Source: Burkholderia sp. Bp9143 (GTDB lineage Bacteria; Pseudomonadota; Gammaproteobacteria; Burkholderiales; Burkholderiaceae). Taken from it: a stretch of DNA of 64,000 nt. The number at the start of each line of letters is the position of its first letter. The first letter of the stretch is position 1. Where the stretch lies: positions 1 to 64,000 of the forward strand of contig NZ_QTPO01000022.1 of assembly GCF_003853645.1 (NCBI RefSeq), given 5' to 3'. This document shows, one piece after another, positions 1-11,352 of this stretch. The position numbers were made by a program, and so were the translations under genes. The notes beneath the pieces were generated by a model. The model ran no database searches. It was not told the DNA's origin and was given only the letters and a program-made list of their open reading frames with translations.

Positions 1-129
1 CCGAAGACGCGCTCGGGCAAGATCATGCGGCGCCTGTTGCGCTCGCTCGCGAAGGGCGAGGCGATCACGCAGGACACATCCACGCTCGAAAACCCGGCGA
101 TCCTCGACCAGCTTGGCCAGTCGCTCTGA
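1..129 (+). CDS. acs: Acetyl-CoA synthetase, C-terminal end (partial)
   Basis: The window opens inside a gene. The last 42 codons read [14 protein letters not shown] followed by a tail ending LDQLGQSL and a TGA stop. The PxTxSGKIMRR segment is the C-terminal motif of AMP-forming acyl-CoA synthetases. Its lysine takes part in adenylation of the acyl group and is the residue acetylated by Pat-type enzymes. The tail ([11 protein letters not shown]) matches acetyl-CoA synthetase more than other acyl-CoA ligases. The enzyme makes acetyl-CoA from acetate, ATP and CoA in the cytoplasm. The start and most of the gene lie outside the window. About 20 bases past the stop there is a GC-rich dyad (137-150) without a T-run. 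Confidence 0.8.
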   Translation, partial: PKTRSGKIMRRLLRSLAKGEAITQDTSTLENPAILDQLGQSL

Positions 130-358
130 ATGACGAGGCCGGCACCGGCCGGCCCCACCCCACATCCTCGACGCACGCGCGTTCCGGCGCCCATCCCGGC
201 CATGAACGCGTCGCGCGCGGCCGCCACCCGGCCGCGCACGTGCGTCCCGCCGCGCCCCACCCTGCGTGCGCGGCCTGCGCGACGGACACCGCTACGTGGG
301 CGTCCGTCGCATCCCCTGTTCGATGCATCGACGTACAACAACACTGGAGACACCCACA

Positions 359-1426
359 ATGAAAAGCAGAATCGTGATCGGTTGCGCCGCGCTGGCAAGC
401 GCGCTGGCCAGTACCGGCGCCTTCGCGCAAAGCAGCGTGACGCTGTACGGCAACCTCGACGCCGCGTTGCTGTATACGAGCAAGACGCTCGACGCCGCCA
501 CCGGCGCGAACGCCGGCCATCAGTTCGCGATGACCGACACCGGCATGACGCCGACGACGTTCGGAATGACCGGCACCGAGGATCTCGGCGGCGGCCTCAA
601 GGCGAAATTCCAGCTCGAAAGCGGCTTTGCCGTCACCAACGGCGCGTTCGCCCATTCGAACGGCAACTTCTTCGGCCGCCAGGCATGGGTCGGGCTCGAC
701 GGCGGGTTCGGCACGGTCAAGGCCGGCGTGCAGTACTCGCCGTTCCTGCTCGCGATCTTCGATTCGGATCCGCGCAGCTTCTCGCACTTCGGCAGCGGGC
801 TGATCAACTACGTCGACAACGTGCTCGTGACGGGCCTGTTCAACCCGAACGCCGTGTCGTACACCAGCCCGACGATCGCCGGCCTCACCGGCAGCGCGAT
901 GTTCGCGTTCGGCGGCAAGGCCGGCGACTTCCAGGCCGGCCGCCAGTATTCGGCGAGCCTCAAGTACGAGCGTGGCGGCTTCATGATCGACGCCGCGTTC
1001 TACGACGGCAACGACGGCACCAACCCGACGCCGACGCCGAGCACCGTCGCGTTCGTCGGGCGCACGATCGGCGCCGCGTACCGGTTCGGCCCGGTCACCG
1101 CGAAGGCGTCGTTCGCGAGCTACAAGGTCGGCGGATCGTTCAGCAACAACGTGTACGGTGGCGGCCTCGACTACCAGGCGACGCCGGCCGTCGACCTGAA
1201 CGGCGGCGTCTGGTTCACCAGCGATCGCAACGACACGGCCAATCACTCGCTGCTCGCGGCCGTCGGCACGACCTACAGCCTGTCGAAGGCGACCGCGCTG
1301 TACGCGCAGGTCGCGATGGTCAACAACCACGGTGCGATGAACACCGGGCTCGGGATCAACAACGCGCTTTACGCGGTCACCGGCACGACCGTCGGCGCGA
1401 ACATCGGGATCCACCACATGTTCTGA
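359..1426 (+). CDS. Trimeric outer-membrane porin (OmpC/Omp38 type)
   Basis: A 355-residue general diffusion porin. The ATG at 359 is preceded by a GGAGA ribosome site. It gives a classic signal peptide of about 23 residues ending GAFA before QSSVTLYGNLD, the usual mature start of Burkholderia and Neisseria porins. Alternating beta-strands run throughout, and the last residue is phenylalanine (IHHMF), the signal for the BAM assembly machinery. Length fits the 350-390 residue family norm. The protein would form 16-stranded barrels letting small hydrophilic solutes into the periplasm. A longer reading frame starts at 266, but it would bury the signal peptide, so the later start is preferred. 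It is a single gene flanked by non-coding DNA on both sides; the solute specificity cannot be read from the sequence. Confidence 0.92.
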   Translation: MKSRIVIGCAALASALASTGAFAQSSVTLYGNLDAALLYTSKTLDAATGANAGHQFAMTDTGMTPTTFGMTGTEDLGGGLKAKFQLESGFAVTNGAFAHSNGNFFGRQAWVGLDGGFGTVKAGVQYSPFLLAIFDSDPRSFSHFGSGLINYVDNVLVTGLFNPNAVSYTSPTIAGLTGSAMFAFGGKAGDFQAGRQYSASLKYERGGFMIDAAFYDGNDGTNPTPTPSTVAFVGRTIGAAYRFGPVTAKASFASYKVGGSFSNNVYGGGLDYQATPAVDLNGGVWFTSDRNDTANHSLLAAVGTTYSLSKATALYAQVAMVNNHGAMNTGLGINNALYAVTGTTVGANIGIHHMF

Positions 1427-1928
1427 TGCGCGGGCGGCGGTTTCGGTGCCGAATCGCCACCATCATGAATTCGCAGTCCGAATGATATTGCGCCGATTTC
1501 GGCACGCAGGGATGCGTCCGGATTCGGCGCCCTTTCCATCGCGTGCGAGTCCGTGCGCGACGCATCGCCCGCCTCATGCCCGCACGATCCGCAACGTGCT
1601 GGATGCATGCTCGTCGCAAGCGCGGTATAGACTACAATCGGTGCGGCGCGGACCGCCGAACGCCTGCCCGGCGTATGACGTGACGAGTTGCCCGGCAGCG
1701 CCATCCGTGTCGTTTACGACCGTTTTCCGGGCGCATGACCGATAGTCCACGACCCCCGTTTCTCTACACTGCTTCACACCAACACACCCTTGCCGGGTGT
1801 CGCGTGCCGCGCGCCGCGCCACCGACATCACGGCGATCCAGAGACAACCGCCTTCTTCCCCCGACGATCCCGCGCCAGCCCCCGCGCGTCCGTTCGATCG
1901 GCCGCGAAGGCCCTTCCAGGAGCGTTCA
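1427..1928. other. Intergenic region between porin and ProP-type symporter
   Basis: About 500 bases with no convincing gene. Open frames here have no ribosome site and no recognisable protein sequence. No T-run terminator follows the porin. The region presumably holds the promoter of the downstream symporter, but no clear -35/-10 pair can be assigned. Confidence 0.5.
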
Positions 1929-3398
1929 TTGAGTTCATCGCAAGCGCACCCCGCGAAAGCCCGGTCTTCGCGCAAGGCCATCAAGCTGGATGACATTACG
2001 ATCGTCGACCCTGCCGTCCTCAAGCGCGCAGTCGGGGCCATGGCGTTCGGCAATGCGATGGAATGGTTCGACTTCGGCGTCTACAGCTACATCGCCGTCA
2101 CGCTCGGCAAGGTGTTCTTCCCGTCCAGCAACCCGTCCGCCCAGCTGCTCGCGACCTTCGGCACCTTCGCCGCCGCGTTCCTCGTGCGCCCGCTCGGCGG
2201 CATGGTGTTCGGCCCGCTCGGCGACCGCATCGGGCGCCAGCGCGTGCTCGCCGCCACGATGATCATGATGGCCGTCGGCACCTTCGCGATCGGCCTGATC
2301 CCCGACTACGCGTCGATCGGCATCATGGCGCCCATTCTGCTGCTCGTCGCCCGCCTGGTGCAGGGCTTCTCGACCGGCGGCGAATACGGCGGCGCCGCCA
2401 CCTTCATCGCCGAGTTCTCGACCGACAAGCGCCGCGGTTTCATGGGCAGCTTCCTCGAATTCGGCACGCTCATCGGCTACACGCTCGGCGCGGCCACCGT
2501 CGCGATCCTGACGGCGACGCTGTCGCAGGAAGCGCTGCTGTCGTGGGGCTGGCGCGTGCCGTTCTTCGTCGCCGGTCCGCTCGGCCTGATCGGCCTGTAC
2601 GTGCGGCTCAAGCTCGAGGAGACGCCCGCGTTCAAGAAGGAAGCCGAAGCGCGCGAAGCGGACGAACGATCGCGCCCGAAGCAGTCGTTCGGCACGCTGC
2701 TCGTCGAACAGTGGAGGCCGCTGCTCCAGTGCGTCGGCCTCGTGCTGATCTTCAACGTGACCGACTACATGGCGCTGTCGTACCTGCCGAACTACCTGTC
2801 GGCGACGCTGCACTTCAACGAGACGCACGGGCTCTTCATGGTGCTGCTCGTGATGGTGCTGATGATGCCGATGACGCTCTACGCAGGGCATCTGTCGGAC
2901 AAGGTCGGCCGCAAGCCGGTGATGATGTTCGGCTGCGTCGGGCTGCTCGTGCTGTCGGTGCCGGCCTTGCTGCTGATCCGCGTCGGCGGGACGCTGCCCG
3001 TGTTCGGCGGGATGCTGATCTACGGCACGCTGCTGTCGACCTTCACCGGCGTGATGCCGTCGGCGCTGCCCGCGCTGTTCCCGACGCGGATCCGCTACGG
3101 CGCGCTCGCGATCGGCTTCAACGTGTCCGTGTCGATGTTCGGCGGCACGACGCCGCTCGTCACCGCGTGGCTCGTCGATCGCACCGGCGACCTGATGATG
3201 CCGGCCTACTACCTGATGGGTGCATCGTTCATCGGCATCGTGTCGGTGCTCGCGCTGCGCGAGACCGCACGGCGGCCGCTGCCCGGCTCCGCGCCGTGTG
3301 TCGCGAGCCGTGCGGAGGCGCAGGACCTGATTCGCCGCGGCGCCGACGAAGGCCGCGTGCGCGACCGCAAGTTCACGCCGATCGGCGAACGCGCGTAA
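1929..3398 (+). CDS. MFS metabolite:H+ symporter, ProP-like (osmolyte/organic acid)
   Basis: A 489-residue inner-membrane transporter of the major facilitator superfamily, MHS subfamily (relatives: ProP, KgtP, ShiA). I chose the TTG at 1929 because CCAGGAGCG lies just upstream, and because the extra N-terminal residues from an upstream ATG at 1797 are low-complexity proline/arginine sequence. The protein begins with a 40-residue hydrophilic arm, then MEWFDFGVYSYIA, the typical first helix of MHS carriers. MFS motif A (GPLGDRIGRQR) follows helix 2, with its repeat (GHLSDKVGRKP) in the second half. The family imports proline, betaine, ketoglutarate or shikimate by proton symport. The C-terminal 40 residues are hydrophilic but show no clear coiled coil of the kind seen in osmosensing ProP. 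Substrate is unassigned. The next gene is convergent. Confidence 0.85.
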   Translation: MSSSQAHPAKARSSRKAIKLDDITIVDPAVLKRAVGAMAFGNAMEWFDFGVYSYIAVTLGKVFFPSSNPSAQLLATFGTFAAAFLVRPLGGMVFGPLGDRIGRQRVLAATMIMMAVGTFAIGLIPDYASIGIMAPILLLVARLVQGFSTGGEYGGAATFIAEFSTDKRRGFMGSFLEFGTLIGYTLGAATVAILTATLSQEALLSWGWRVPFFVAGPLGLIGLYVRLKLEETPAFKKEAEAREADERSRPKQSFGTLLVEQWRPLLQCVGLVLIFNVTDYMALSYLPNYLSATLHFNETHGLFMVLLVMVLMMPMTLYAGHLSDKVGRKPVMMFGCVGLLVLSVPALLLIRVGGTLPVFGGMLIYGTLLSTFTGVMPSALPALFPTRIRYGALAIGFNVSVSMFGGTTPLVTAWLVDRTGDLMMPAYYLMGASFIGIVSVLALRETARRPLPGSAPCVASRAEAQDLIRRGADEGRVRDRKFTPIGERA

Positions 3399-3477
3399 CG
3401 CAGTCACGATGCAACGCCAGCCGTTGCATCGTCACGCGACGCCGCGCGGCGCCCGCCGCCGGCATCGCGCGTGGCGT

Positions 3478-4302
3478 TCAGCCCGCCGCGAGCTGCTGCT
3501 CGCCGAACCAGTCGAGCAGCATCCGCGTGACGAACGCGGGATTCTCCAGGTTCGAGATATGGCCGGCGTCCGGCACCAGCGCATGGCGGCAGCCGATCAC
3601 GCTCGCCATCTTCACCGTCTCCGACGGCGGGCGCGCCATGTCGCCCGCGCCGCACATCAGCAGCGTGCGTTCTGCATCCAGTTCCGCGAGCGCGGCGAGC
3701 GTATCCGGCCGCCCGAAGATCAGCCGGCCGAGCGGGACGATCGATTCCCGCAGCCGGTCGGCCGGCAGGTTCGCGAGCGCGGCGCGAAAGGCGGTCGGCA
3801 CCGGGTCGGCCAGGTTCACGTCCGGCCGGAAGAACAGCGGCACGATCGCATCGAGCAGCGGCGGCACGATGCAGCCGGCGGCGGCGATCGCATCGAGCAT
3901 CCCGAAGTAGCGCAGCCGCGTCGCTTCGGGTTCGGCCTCGAGCGACGCATCCATCAGCACGAGCGAGCGCACGCGCCGCGGTTCGCGCAACGCGAGCCGC
4001 GCGCCCCACATCCCGCCGACGCTGAGCCCCACGACCGCGCACTGCTCGATCGCCAGCGCATCGAGCAACGCGCTCGCGTGCGCCGCGAGATCGTCGAGCG
4101 TCTGCGTGCCGTCCGGCATCGGGCCGGACGCGCCATGCCCCCACAGGTCCGGCACGATCACGCGATAGCGGCTCGATAGCGCGTCGATCTGCGGCGCCCA
4201 CATCGCCGAGTCCCACAGGTAGCTGTGCCCCAGGAGCACCGGAAATCCGGTGCCGTGATCCTGGTAGTGCAGCGTATTGCCATGAACGATTCGAGTGGGC
4301 AT
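3478..4302 (-). CDS. Alpha/beta-fold hydrolase
   Basis: A 274-residue cytoplasmic hydrolase. The start at 4302 (MPTRIVHGN) is preceded by a perfect GGAGG; 30 additional upstream codons are possible but look non-coding. The nucleophile elbow is GLSVGG (serine near residue 95). A late aspartate lies in CGAGDMARPP and the histidine in PDAGHISNLENP, completing the triad. The HYQDHGTGFPVLLGHS N-terminus, with the oxyanion-hole strand, resembles 3-oxoadipate enol-lactonases and haloperoxidase-like hydrolases. It lies tail to tail with the ProP-like gene and transcribes away from its own upstream neighbour. The substrate cannot be assigned. Enol-lactone or ester hydrolysis is the best guess from overall similarity. 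Confidence 0.8.
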   Translation of the reverse strand: MPTRIVHGNTLHYQDHGTGFPVLLGHSYLWDSAMWAPQIDALSSRYRVIVPDLWGHGASGPMPDGTQTLDDLAAHASALLDALAIEQCAVVGLSVGGMWGARLALREPRRVRSLVLMDASLEAEPEATRLRYFGMLDAIAAAGCIVPPLLDAIVPLFFRPDVNLADPVPTAFRAALANLPADRLRESIVPLGRLIFGRPDTLAALAELDAERTLLMCGAGDMARPPSETVKMASVIGCRHALVPDAGHISNLENPAFVTRMLLDWFGEQQLAAG

Positions 4303-4516
4303 CGGGCCTCCGGGTATGACGACGATCGGCAGCCGCCCGCAAGCGGGCGCTGGGTCAGTGGCGCGGTGCGAAAAACGCGCGCCGCGAATCATCGCACAGG
4401 TGTGCTACGGCGCGAACGACAAATCGCCGCCCGATTCGCGACACAGTGCGCCGGTTCGCTTCGTCGTCGCCCGGTAATCGACCGATTTCATCAATGGGCC
4501 CGGTGTGCCGCCCGGT

Positions 4517-6076
4517 TCACCCCGCCCGCGCAACCCGGAAGACCGACATCGCGGCCTGCATCGAGCCGGCCTGCTGCTCGAGCGCCGTCGCGGCCGCACT
4601 GGCCTGCTCGACGAGCGCCGCGTTCTGCTGCGTCATCTGGTCCATCTGCGTGACCGCCTGGCCGACCTGGTCGATGCCCGCGCTCTGTTCGACGGTGGCC
4701 GTCGTGATCTCGGTCATGATCGTCGCCACGCGGCGCACCGACGACACGATCTCGCCCATTGCCTGCCCTGCCTGCGTCACGAGCGCGTTGCCGTCGCGCA
4801 CGTCGTCGATCGACGCGCCGATCAGTTGCCGGATCTCGCGCGCGGCGCTCGCGCTGCGTTGCGCGAGCGTGCGCACCTCGCCCGCGACAACCGCGAAACC
4901 GCGCCCGTGCTCGCCCGCACGCGCCGATTCCACCGCCGCGTTGAGCGCGAGAATGTTGGTTTGAAAAGCAATGCCGTCGATCATCCCGGTGATCTCCGCG
5001 ATCTTCTGCGAGCTCGTGTTGATCACGCCCATCATGTCGACGGCGCGGCCGACCAGTTCGCCGCCGTGCTGCGCGAGGTCCACCGCGCTCGCCGCGAGCG
5101 TGCTCGCCTGCTGCGCGTTGTCCGCGTTCTGGCGCACCGTCGACGTCAGCTGCTCCATGCTCGCGGCCGTTTCCTCGAGCGACGCCGACTGCTGCTCGGT
5201 GCGGCTCGACAGGTCGTGGTTGCCTGCCGCGATCTCGCGCGCGGCCGTGTGGATCGCGTCGCTGCTGTCGCGCATGCCGGTGACGGTCGTCGCAAGGCCC
5301 ACCTGCATCCGCTTCATCGCCGAGAACAACTGACCGATTTCGTTACGGCCGGCATCGGGCACCGTGACGGTCAGGTCGTTCGACGCGATGCGGTCGAGCA
5401 GCGCCGCCGCGCTCGCGAGCGGCCGCGACACGATCGCGCGCAGCGCGAAGTGCGTCGCGACGATCAGCGCGAGCGCCAGCGCGACACCGATGCCGACCAT
5501 CGCGATGATGCGCGTGTAGGCGGCGTTGTCGTCGTCGATCGTGTCTTCCGCCAGCTTGTTCGCCGTGCGCTGGAATTTCTCGACGTTTGCCGAATACACC
5601 TGGCCGGCGAGCGTGATTTCCTTGTCGTTGATCTCGGCATACGCGGCGGTGTCGCCGTTGCGCAGCGCGTCGGTCGCGCGGGCGAGGACGCTCGCGAGAT
5701 GCGTCGACGATTCGACCAGCGCCTGCTTCAGGTCGGCACCGAGGCTGCCGATCGGCGCGGCCGCCTTGAACGCCTGCGTTTCCTTCGCGGACAGGTCGAA
5801 CGTGCGCTGCGCGCTTTGCAATGCCGAGTCGCGCTGTGCCGGGTCGTTGTGTTCCTTCAGCGCCGAGTACGCGCGCACGAGTGCCGAGCGGGTACGGGTG
5901 CTGTCCTTGTACGCGTCGTTGACGAGCGACGTCTGCGTCGCGATGTCGTGCAGGCGCTTCGCATTCGTGTTCGCGCTGCCGAGCGCAACGATCCCGACGA
6001 TGCCGCCGACGATGATCATCGCGGCGAACGCGGCCAGCACGGCGAGCAAGCTGTTTTTTACCTTCAGATCGCGCAT
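4517..6076 (-). CDS. Methyl-accepting chemotaxis protein
   Basis: A 519-residue chemoreceptor. Residues about 8-32 form TM1 ([20 protein letters not shown]) and about 190-212 TM2. Between them is a helical four-helix-bundle ligand domain (4HB type, about 150 residues). A HAMP segment follows ([16 protein letters not shown]). The cytoplasmic hairpin then carries methylation helices ([21 protein letters not shown]) and the conserved tip ([16 protein letters not shown]), which contacts CheA and CheW. Length matches the Tar/Tsr class. There is no NWETF-type C-terminal pentapeptide, so CheR/CheB would have to act without that tether. The ligand is unknown. Neighbouring transporter genes hint at a sugar acid or organic acid, but there is no direct evidence. 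Confidence 0.92.
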   Translation of the reverse strand: MRDLKVKNSLLAVLAAFAAMIIVGGIVGIVALGSANTNAKRLHDIATQTSLVNDAYKDSTRTRSALVRAYSALKEHNDPAQRDSALQSAQRTFDLSAKETQAFKAAAPIGSLGADLKQALVESSTHLASVLARATDALRNGDTAAYAEINDKEITLAGQVYSANVEKFQRTANKLAEDTIDDDNAAYTRIIAMVGIGVALALALIVATHFALRAIVSRPLASAAALLDRIASNDLTVTVPDAGRNEIGQLFSAMKRMQVGLATTVTGMRDSSDAIHTAAREIAAGNHDLSSRTEQQSASLEETAASMEQLTSTVRQNADNAQQASTLAASAVDLAQHGGELVGRAVDMMGVINTSSQKIAEITGMIDGIAFQTNILALNAAVESARAGEHGRGFAVVAGEVRTLAQRSASAAREIRQLIGASIDDVRDGNALVTQAGQAMGEIVSSVRRVATIMTEITTATVEQSAGIDQVGQAVTQMDQMTQQNAALVEQASAAATALEQQAGSMQAAMSVFRVARAG

Positions 6077-6248
6077 GGTGAATCGACTCTTGAAGTTGTC
6101 CCTTGTCGGTTAACGACAGCGATTTCGCCAACTTGAGTCGATCGGGCGCACCGTCGATGCGCGGCCTTGCATCGCCCGCACGCGCCGAACGCGAAACGGA
6201 CGGCACGCGGGGCACGCGCCCGACGCCGCCCGCTTCGTCGCAAGCCGA

Positions 6249-7340
6249 TCAGTTCGTCCCGTCGTACGTGACGATCTCGACCCAGTTCGCGCCCTTGCCG
6301 ACCGGATACTTGCCGATTTCGTCGAGGTGTCCGTTATCGCGGTCGATCCGGTACACGGCAAGCGTCGGCGACTGCTGGCCCGCCGCGAGCAGGTACTGGC
6401 CCGACGGATCGATCGCGAAACCGCGCGGCTGCCGCTCGGTCGCGAACGTGCCGATCCGTGCGAGCCTGCCCGACGCCGCGTCGACCCGGTATGCCGCGAG
6501 CGTGCTCGACGTGCGCTCCGACGCGTAGAGGAATTTGCCGTCCGGCGTCAGGTGCAGGTCCGCGCCCCACGGCTTGTCGCCATGGAAATCCGGCGGCAGG
6601 ATCGACACGGTCTGGATCGGCCGCGCATCGGCACCGCCATGCGACAGCGCAAGCACGTGCAGCTTGCCGTCGAGTTCGTCGATCAGGTACGCGAACCGCC
6701 CGTTCGATGAAAACACGAAATGGCGCGGCCCCGACTTCTCCGGCAGCCGGTAGGCGGGCTCGCCCGTGTCGGTGAGCTTGCCCGTCGATGCATCGAACGG
6801 CAGACGCAGCCACGCATCGGCGCCGAGCACCGACGCGAACGCGTAGCGGCCATCCGGCGACTGGCGGATCGCATGCGCCATCGGGCCCGTCTTCACCGTC
6901 TGCTGCACGTCGCCGGCCACGCCGTTCCCGCCGATCCGGTTGACCGCGAGCAGGTTGCCGCCGTACGACGCGGAGAACAGGTAGCGGCCCGACGCATCGG
7001 TCGACACATAGGCCATGCTGTCCGCGAGCGGTGCGCGGCCCAGCTCGATCAGCCGCCCGTCGAGCGGATTGATCGCGAAGCTGACGACGCGATACGGCGT
7101 CGAGCGCAGCGCCGCATACAGCCGACGATGATCGGGCGACACCGCCATCGGCATCACGGTGCCGTCGACCGGCACGGTTTCGATCGCGCGCAGCGCGCCG
7201 GTCGACGTGTCGACGCCGAACACCGAGATGTCGCGGCTGTCGCTGTTCGATACGTACGCATACGTCGCGGCATGCGCGAGCGATGCGGTCAGCGCGAATG
7301 CGGCGGCCGCGACGGCGCGCCATGCTGTCTTCTTGTTCAT
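6249..7340 (-). CDS. Exported beta-propeller lactonase family protein
   Basis: A 363-residue seven-bladed propeller of the YbhE/carboxymuconate-cyclase-like lactonase family. From the ATG at 7340 the protein has a signal peptide (MNKKTAWRAVAAAAFALTASLAHA, cut near residue 24). Repeated blades follow with the family motifs SPDHRRLYAALR, SPDGRYAFASV and LTPDGKFLYASERTSSTL. Characterised relatives hydrolyse 6-phosphogluconolactone or form muconolactones, but this copy would be periplasmic and so cannot act on phosphorylated intermediates. It lies 91 bases downstream of the TRAP large permease on the same strand and is probably the last gene of that operon. An external sugar-acid lactone opened before uptake is a reasonable inference. 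The 29 upstream codons in frame are rejected because they destroy the signal peptide. Confidence 0.82.
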   Translation of the reverse strand: MNKKTAWRAVAAAAFALTASLAHAATYAYVSNSDSRDISVFGVDTSTGALRAIETVPVDGTVMPMAVSPDHRRLYAALRSTPYRVVSFAINPLDGRLIELGRAPLADSMAYVSTDASGRYLFSASYGGNLLAVNRIGGNGVAGDVQQTVKTGPMAHAIRQSPDGRYAFASVLGADAWLRLPFDASTGKLTDTGEPAYRLPEKSGPRHFVFSSNGRFAYLIDELDGKLHVLALSHGGADARPIQTVSILPPDFHGDKPWGADLHLTPDGKFLYASERTSSTLAAYRVDAASGRLARIGTFATERQPRGFAIDPSGQYLLAAGQQSPTLAVYRIDRDNGHLDEIGKYPVGKGANWVEIVTYDGTN

Positions 7341-7378
7341 GTAGGTTCGCTGTGCGTGAGGGAAACCGTTGACGTGAC

Positions 7379-7414
7379 CGCGGCGCCGGACAACCTCGGT
7401 CGTCCGGCGCCGCG
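7379..7414. repeat. Strong GC-rich inverted repeat between dctM and the lactonase
   Basis: Two perfect 13-base arms (CGCGGCGCCGGAC and its complement) surround a 10-base loop. No T-run follows on the minus strand, so it is not a standard intrinsic terminator. As RNA it could protect the dctPQM message from 3' decay or lower lactonase expression relative to the transporter. Confidence 0.7.
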
Positions 7415-7431
7415 ACGGGCGAAACACGCGC

Positions 7432-8784
7432 TCAGAACACCGCGTGCCCGCTGATCAGGCTCGGCAGCCAGGTGGAGAAGAACGGCATGTACGTGACGAT
7501 GTTGATCGCACTGAAGATCGCGAGGTAGTACGGCCACGCCATCTTCGTCGTCTCGCCGATCGACACGTTGCCGATCGCGCAGCCGACGAACTGCACCGAT
7601 CCGATTGGCGGGTGCACGAGGCCGAGCGAGCAGTTCAGCAGCAGCATGATCCCGAACTGCACCGGCCCGACGCCGCACGCCATCGCGATCGGCAGGAACA
7701 GCGGCGTCGTGATCAGGATGTGCGCGGCCATGTCGACGAACGTGCCGAGGAACACCTGGATGATGTTGATGTACAGCAGCATCAGCCACGGCGCGGCGGT
7801 CGACTGCTTCAGCAGCCCTTCGATCGCATCCGGAATCTCCAGGTACGACATCTGGAAGCGCAGCATGTTGGACACGGCGATCAGCAGCAGCACGACGCCC
7901 GTCGTGCGCGCCGCATGCGACAGTGCACGACGCAGCTTCTCGGCCGTCAGCGTCCGGTAGACGACCGCGGTCAGCACGAGCGAGTACACGACGGCGATCG
8001 CGGCGGCTTCGGTCGCGGTCGCAATCCCCTTCGCGACGCACACGAGGATGATCGCGATCACCATCAGGCCCGGCACCGCGCCGACGAAGCTGCGCAGCAC
8101 CGCATACCAGCCCGGAAACGACGGCAGCGCGGACGAACCGTCTTCACGGCGCGGATAGCCGTGACGCACGGCCTGCCAGTACGCGGCGGCGAGCACGAAG
8201 CCCATCACCCACAGCACCGGCAAGAGGCCGGAGAACAGCAGGTCGCCGATCGACACGCCGCTCACCTGCTGGCCGTGCAGCATCCCGGTGATCCCCTGCG
8301 CGGCGAACGCATAGATGATCATGTTGGTCGACGTCGGCATCAGCGCGCCGGCGAGCGACGCATGGGTCGTCACGTTGACCGCGTAAGCCGCGCTGTAGCC
8401 TTCGCGCTTCATCAGCGGAATCACCACGCCGCCCATCGCCGACGTATCGGCCGTCGGCGAACCCGACACGCCGCCGAACAGCGTGCACGCGACGACGTTG
8501 GCCATCCCGAGGCCGCCGCGGAAGTGTCCGACGGTCGCCTGCGCGAAACGCAGGATCCGGTCCGCGATGCCGCCATGCAGCATCAGTTCGCCGGAGAAGA
8601 TGAAGAACGGCACCGCGAGGAACGAGAACGCGTTCATCCCCGAGATCATCGCCTGCATCGCGGTCGCGATCGGCAGCCCTTCGACCATGTAGGTCAGCAC
8701 GCACGAAATGCCGAGCGCGAACGACACGGGCACGCCGAGCACGAGGAATATCAGAAAACTGACGGACAGGATCGCGAGTTCCAT
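7432..8784 (-). CDS. dctM: TRAP transporter large permease subunit
   Basis: A 450-residue DctM-family inner-membrane protein with about 12 hydrophobic helices. It starts MELAILSVSFLIFLVLGVPV and contains the conserved SGSPTADTSAMGGVVIP and LMPTSTNMIIY segments of the elevator-domain substrate/sodium path. It works with the small subunit and the periplasmic binding protein encoded immediately upstream to import an organic acid with sodium. The gap to the DctQ gene is only 4 bases, so the two are cotranscribed. Length is slightly above the usual 425-430 residues because of a longer central loop (QAVRHGYPRREDGSSALPS). Confidence 0.93.
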   Translation of the reverse strand: MELAILSVSFLIFLVLGVPVSFALGISCVLTYMVEGLPIATAMQAMISGMNAFSFLAVPFFIFSGELMLHGGIADRILRFAQATVGHFRGGLGMANVVACTLFGGVSGSPTADTSAMGGVVIPLMKREGYSAAYAVNVTTHASLAGALMPTSTNMIIYAFAAQGITGMLHGQQVSGVSIGDLLFSGLLPVLWVMGFVLAAAYWQAVRHGYPRREDGSSALPSFPGWYAVLRSFVGAVPGLMVIAIILVCVAKGIATATEAAAIAVVYSLVLTAVVYRTLTAEKLRRALSHAARTTGVVLLLIAVSNMLRFQMSYLEIPDAIEGLLKQSTAAPWLMLLYINIIQVFLGTFVDMAAHILITTPLFLPIAMACGVGPVQFGIMLLLNCSLGLVHPPIGSVQFVGCAIGNVSIGETTKMAWPYYLAIFSAINIVTYMPFFSTWLPSLISGHAVF

Positions 8785-8788
8785 GGCG

Positions 8789-10897
<2,109 letters not shown>

Positions 10898-11092
10898 ATG
10901 CAGACGACCAGAACGCCGGCGGGACAGAGTCAGGACACGCCGTTGAACCCGGGCGACGAAGGGCCGCCCGATGCGCCGGGCGTCGGCGAGGATCTGTGCG
11001 GCCTGTGCCGCGGCACCGGCATGGTGGAAGGACAGCAGTGAGTGGTGTGTGGCGGCACCGGCAAGGTGCTGCAGGGAATCGGCGGCGGGTAG
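10898..11092 (+). CDS. Small DnaJ-type zinc-finger protein with an in-frame UGA at a CxxC cysteine position
   Basis: A strong ribosome site (AGGAGG, 5 bases before ATG 10898) starts a 47-codon frame ending at TGA 11039-11041. Reading on in the same frame gives 16 more residues to TAG at 11092. The first half carries CGLCRGTG. The second half reads (UGA)VVCGGTG, so the stop codon sits exactly where the first cysteine of the second CxxCxGxG repeat should be. DnaJ-type zinc binding needs both repeats; the first half alone would have only two cysteines. Either a Cys codon became a stop (TGC/TGT to TGA), making this a pseudogene, or UGA is read as selenocysteine. A stem of 8 pairs (one G-U) with loop GGCAA lies at 11052-11072, starting 11 bases after the UGA. 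I recognise no function beyond metal/redox binding. Confidence 0.6.
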
Positions 11093-11125
11093 TCCGGGTG
11101 AATTCGAGAATGGGGCCGGGCGGCT

Positions 11126-11329
11126 TTAGCGTAGCAGAGCGATGTTCTTATCGATTCGGCCTTGAATCGTGTGCAACGTCTGTTCGGTGATCCCATGCGG
11201 ATACAGCTTCCTGGCCAGCACCGCACACTGGCTGGCCACGTTGCAAAAGCGGGGTGCACTCGGGCACCCAACGGACAAGAGCCATTCGACCGGATACGTG
11301 CTGCGCGAAACGCCGGAATATCCGCCAGA
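11126..11329 (-). pseudogene. Possible gene remnant, no start codon
   Basis: On the minus strand a frame open from 11329 to a TAA at 11126 reads with protein-like character near its end, for example LARKLYPHGITEQTLHTIQG followed by RIDKNIALLR. It has no ATG or GTG with a ribosome site and is bounded upstream by an in-frame stop. I do not recognise the family. It could be the 3' remnant of a decayed gene, or an open frame by chance. Confidence 0.25.
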
Positions 11330-11352
11330 TCAGATCGCGCGCGTGAACGCCC

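Noticed and set aside
65-1417. 450-residue open frame antisense to the porin
   Set aside because: An arginine/alanine/valine-rich translation typical of antisense frames in high-GC3 genes; the opposite strand encodes a clear porin with signal peptide.
2063-3910. 615-residue plus-strand frame overlapping the ProP-like gene
   Set aside because: Composition is Arg/Asp/Ala shadow sequence; the real frame has twelve helices and MFS motifs.
7379-7414. Intrinsic terminator splitting dctM from the lactonase
   Set aside because: The stem is strong but has no T-run on the minus strand, so kept only as a hairpin.
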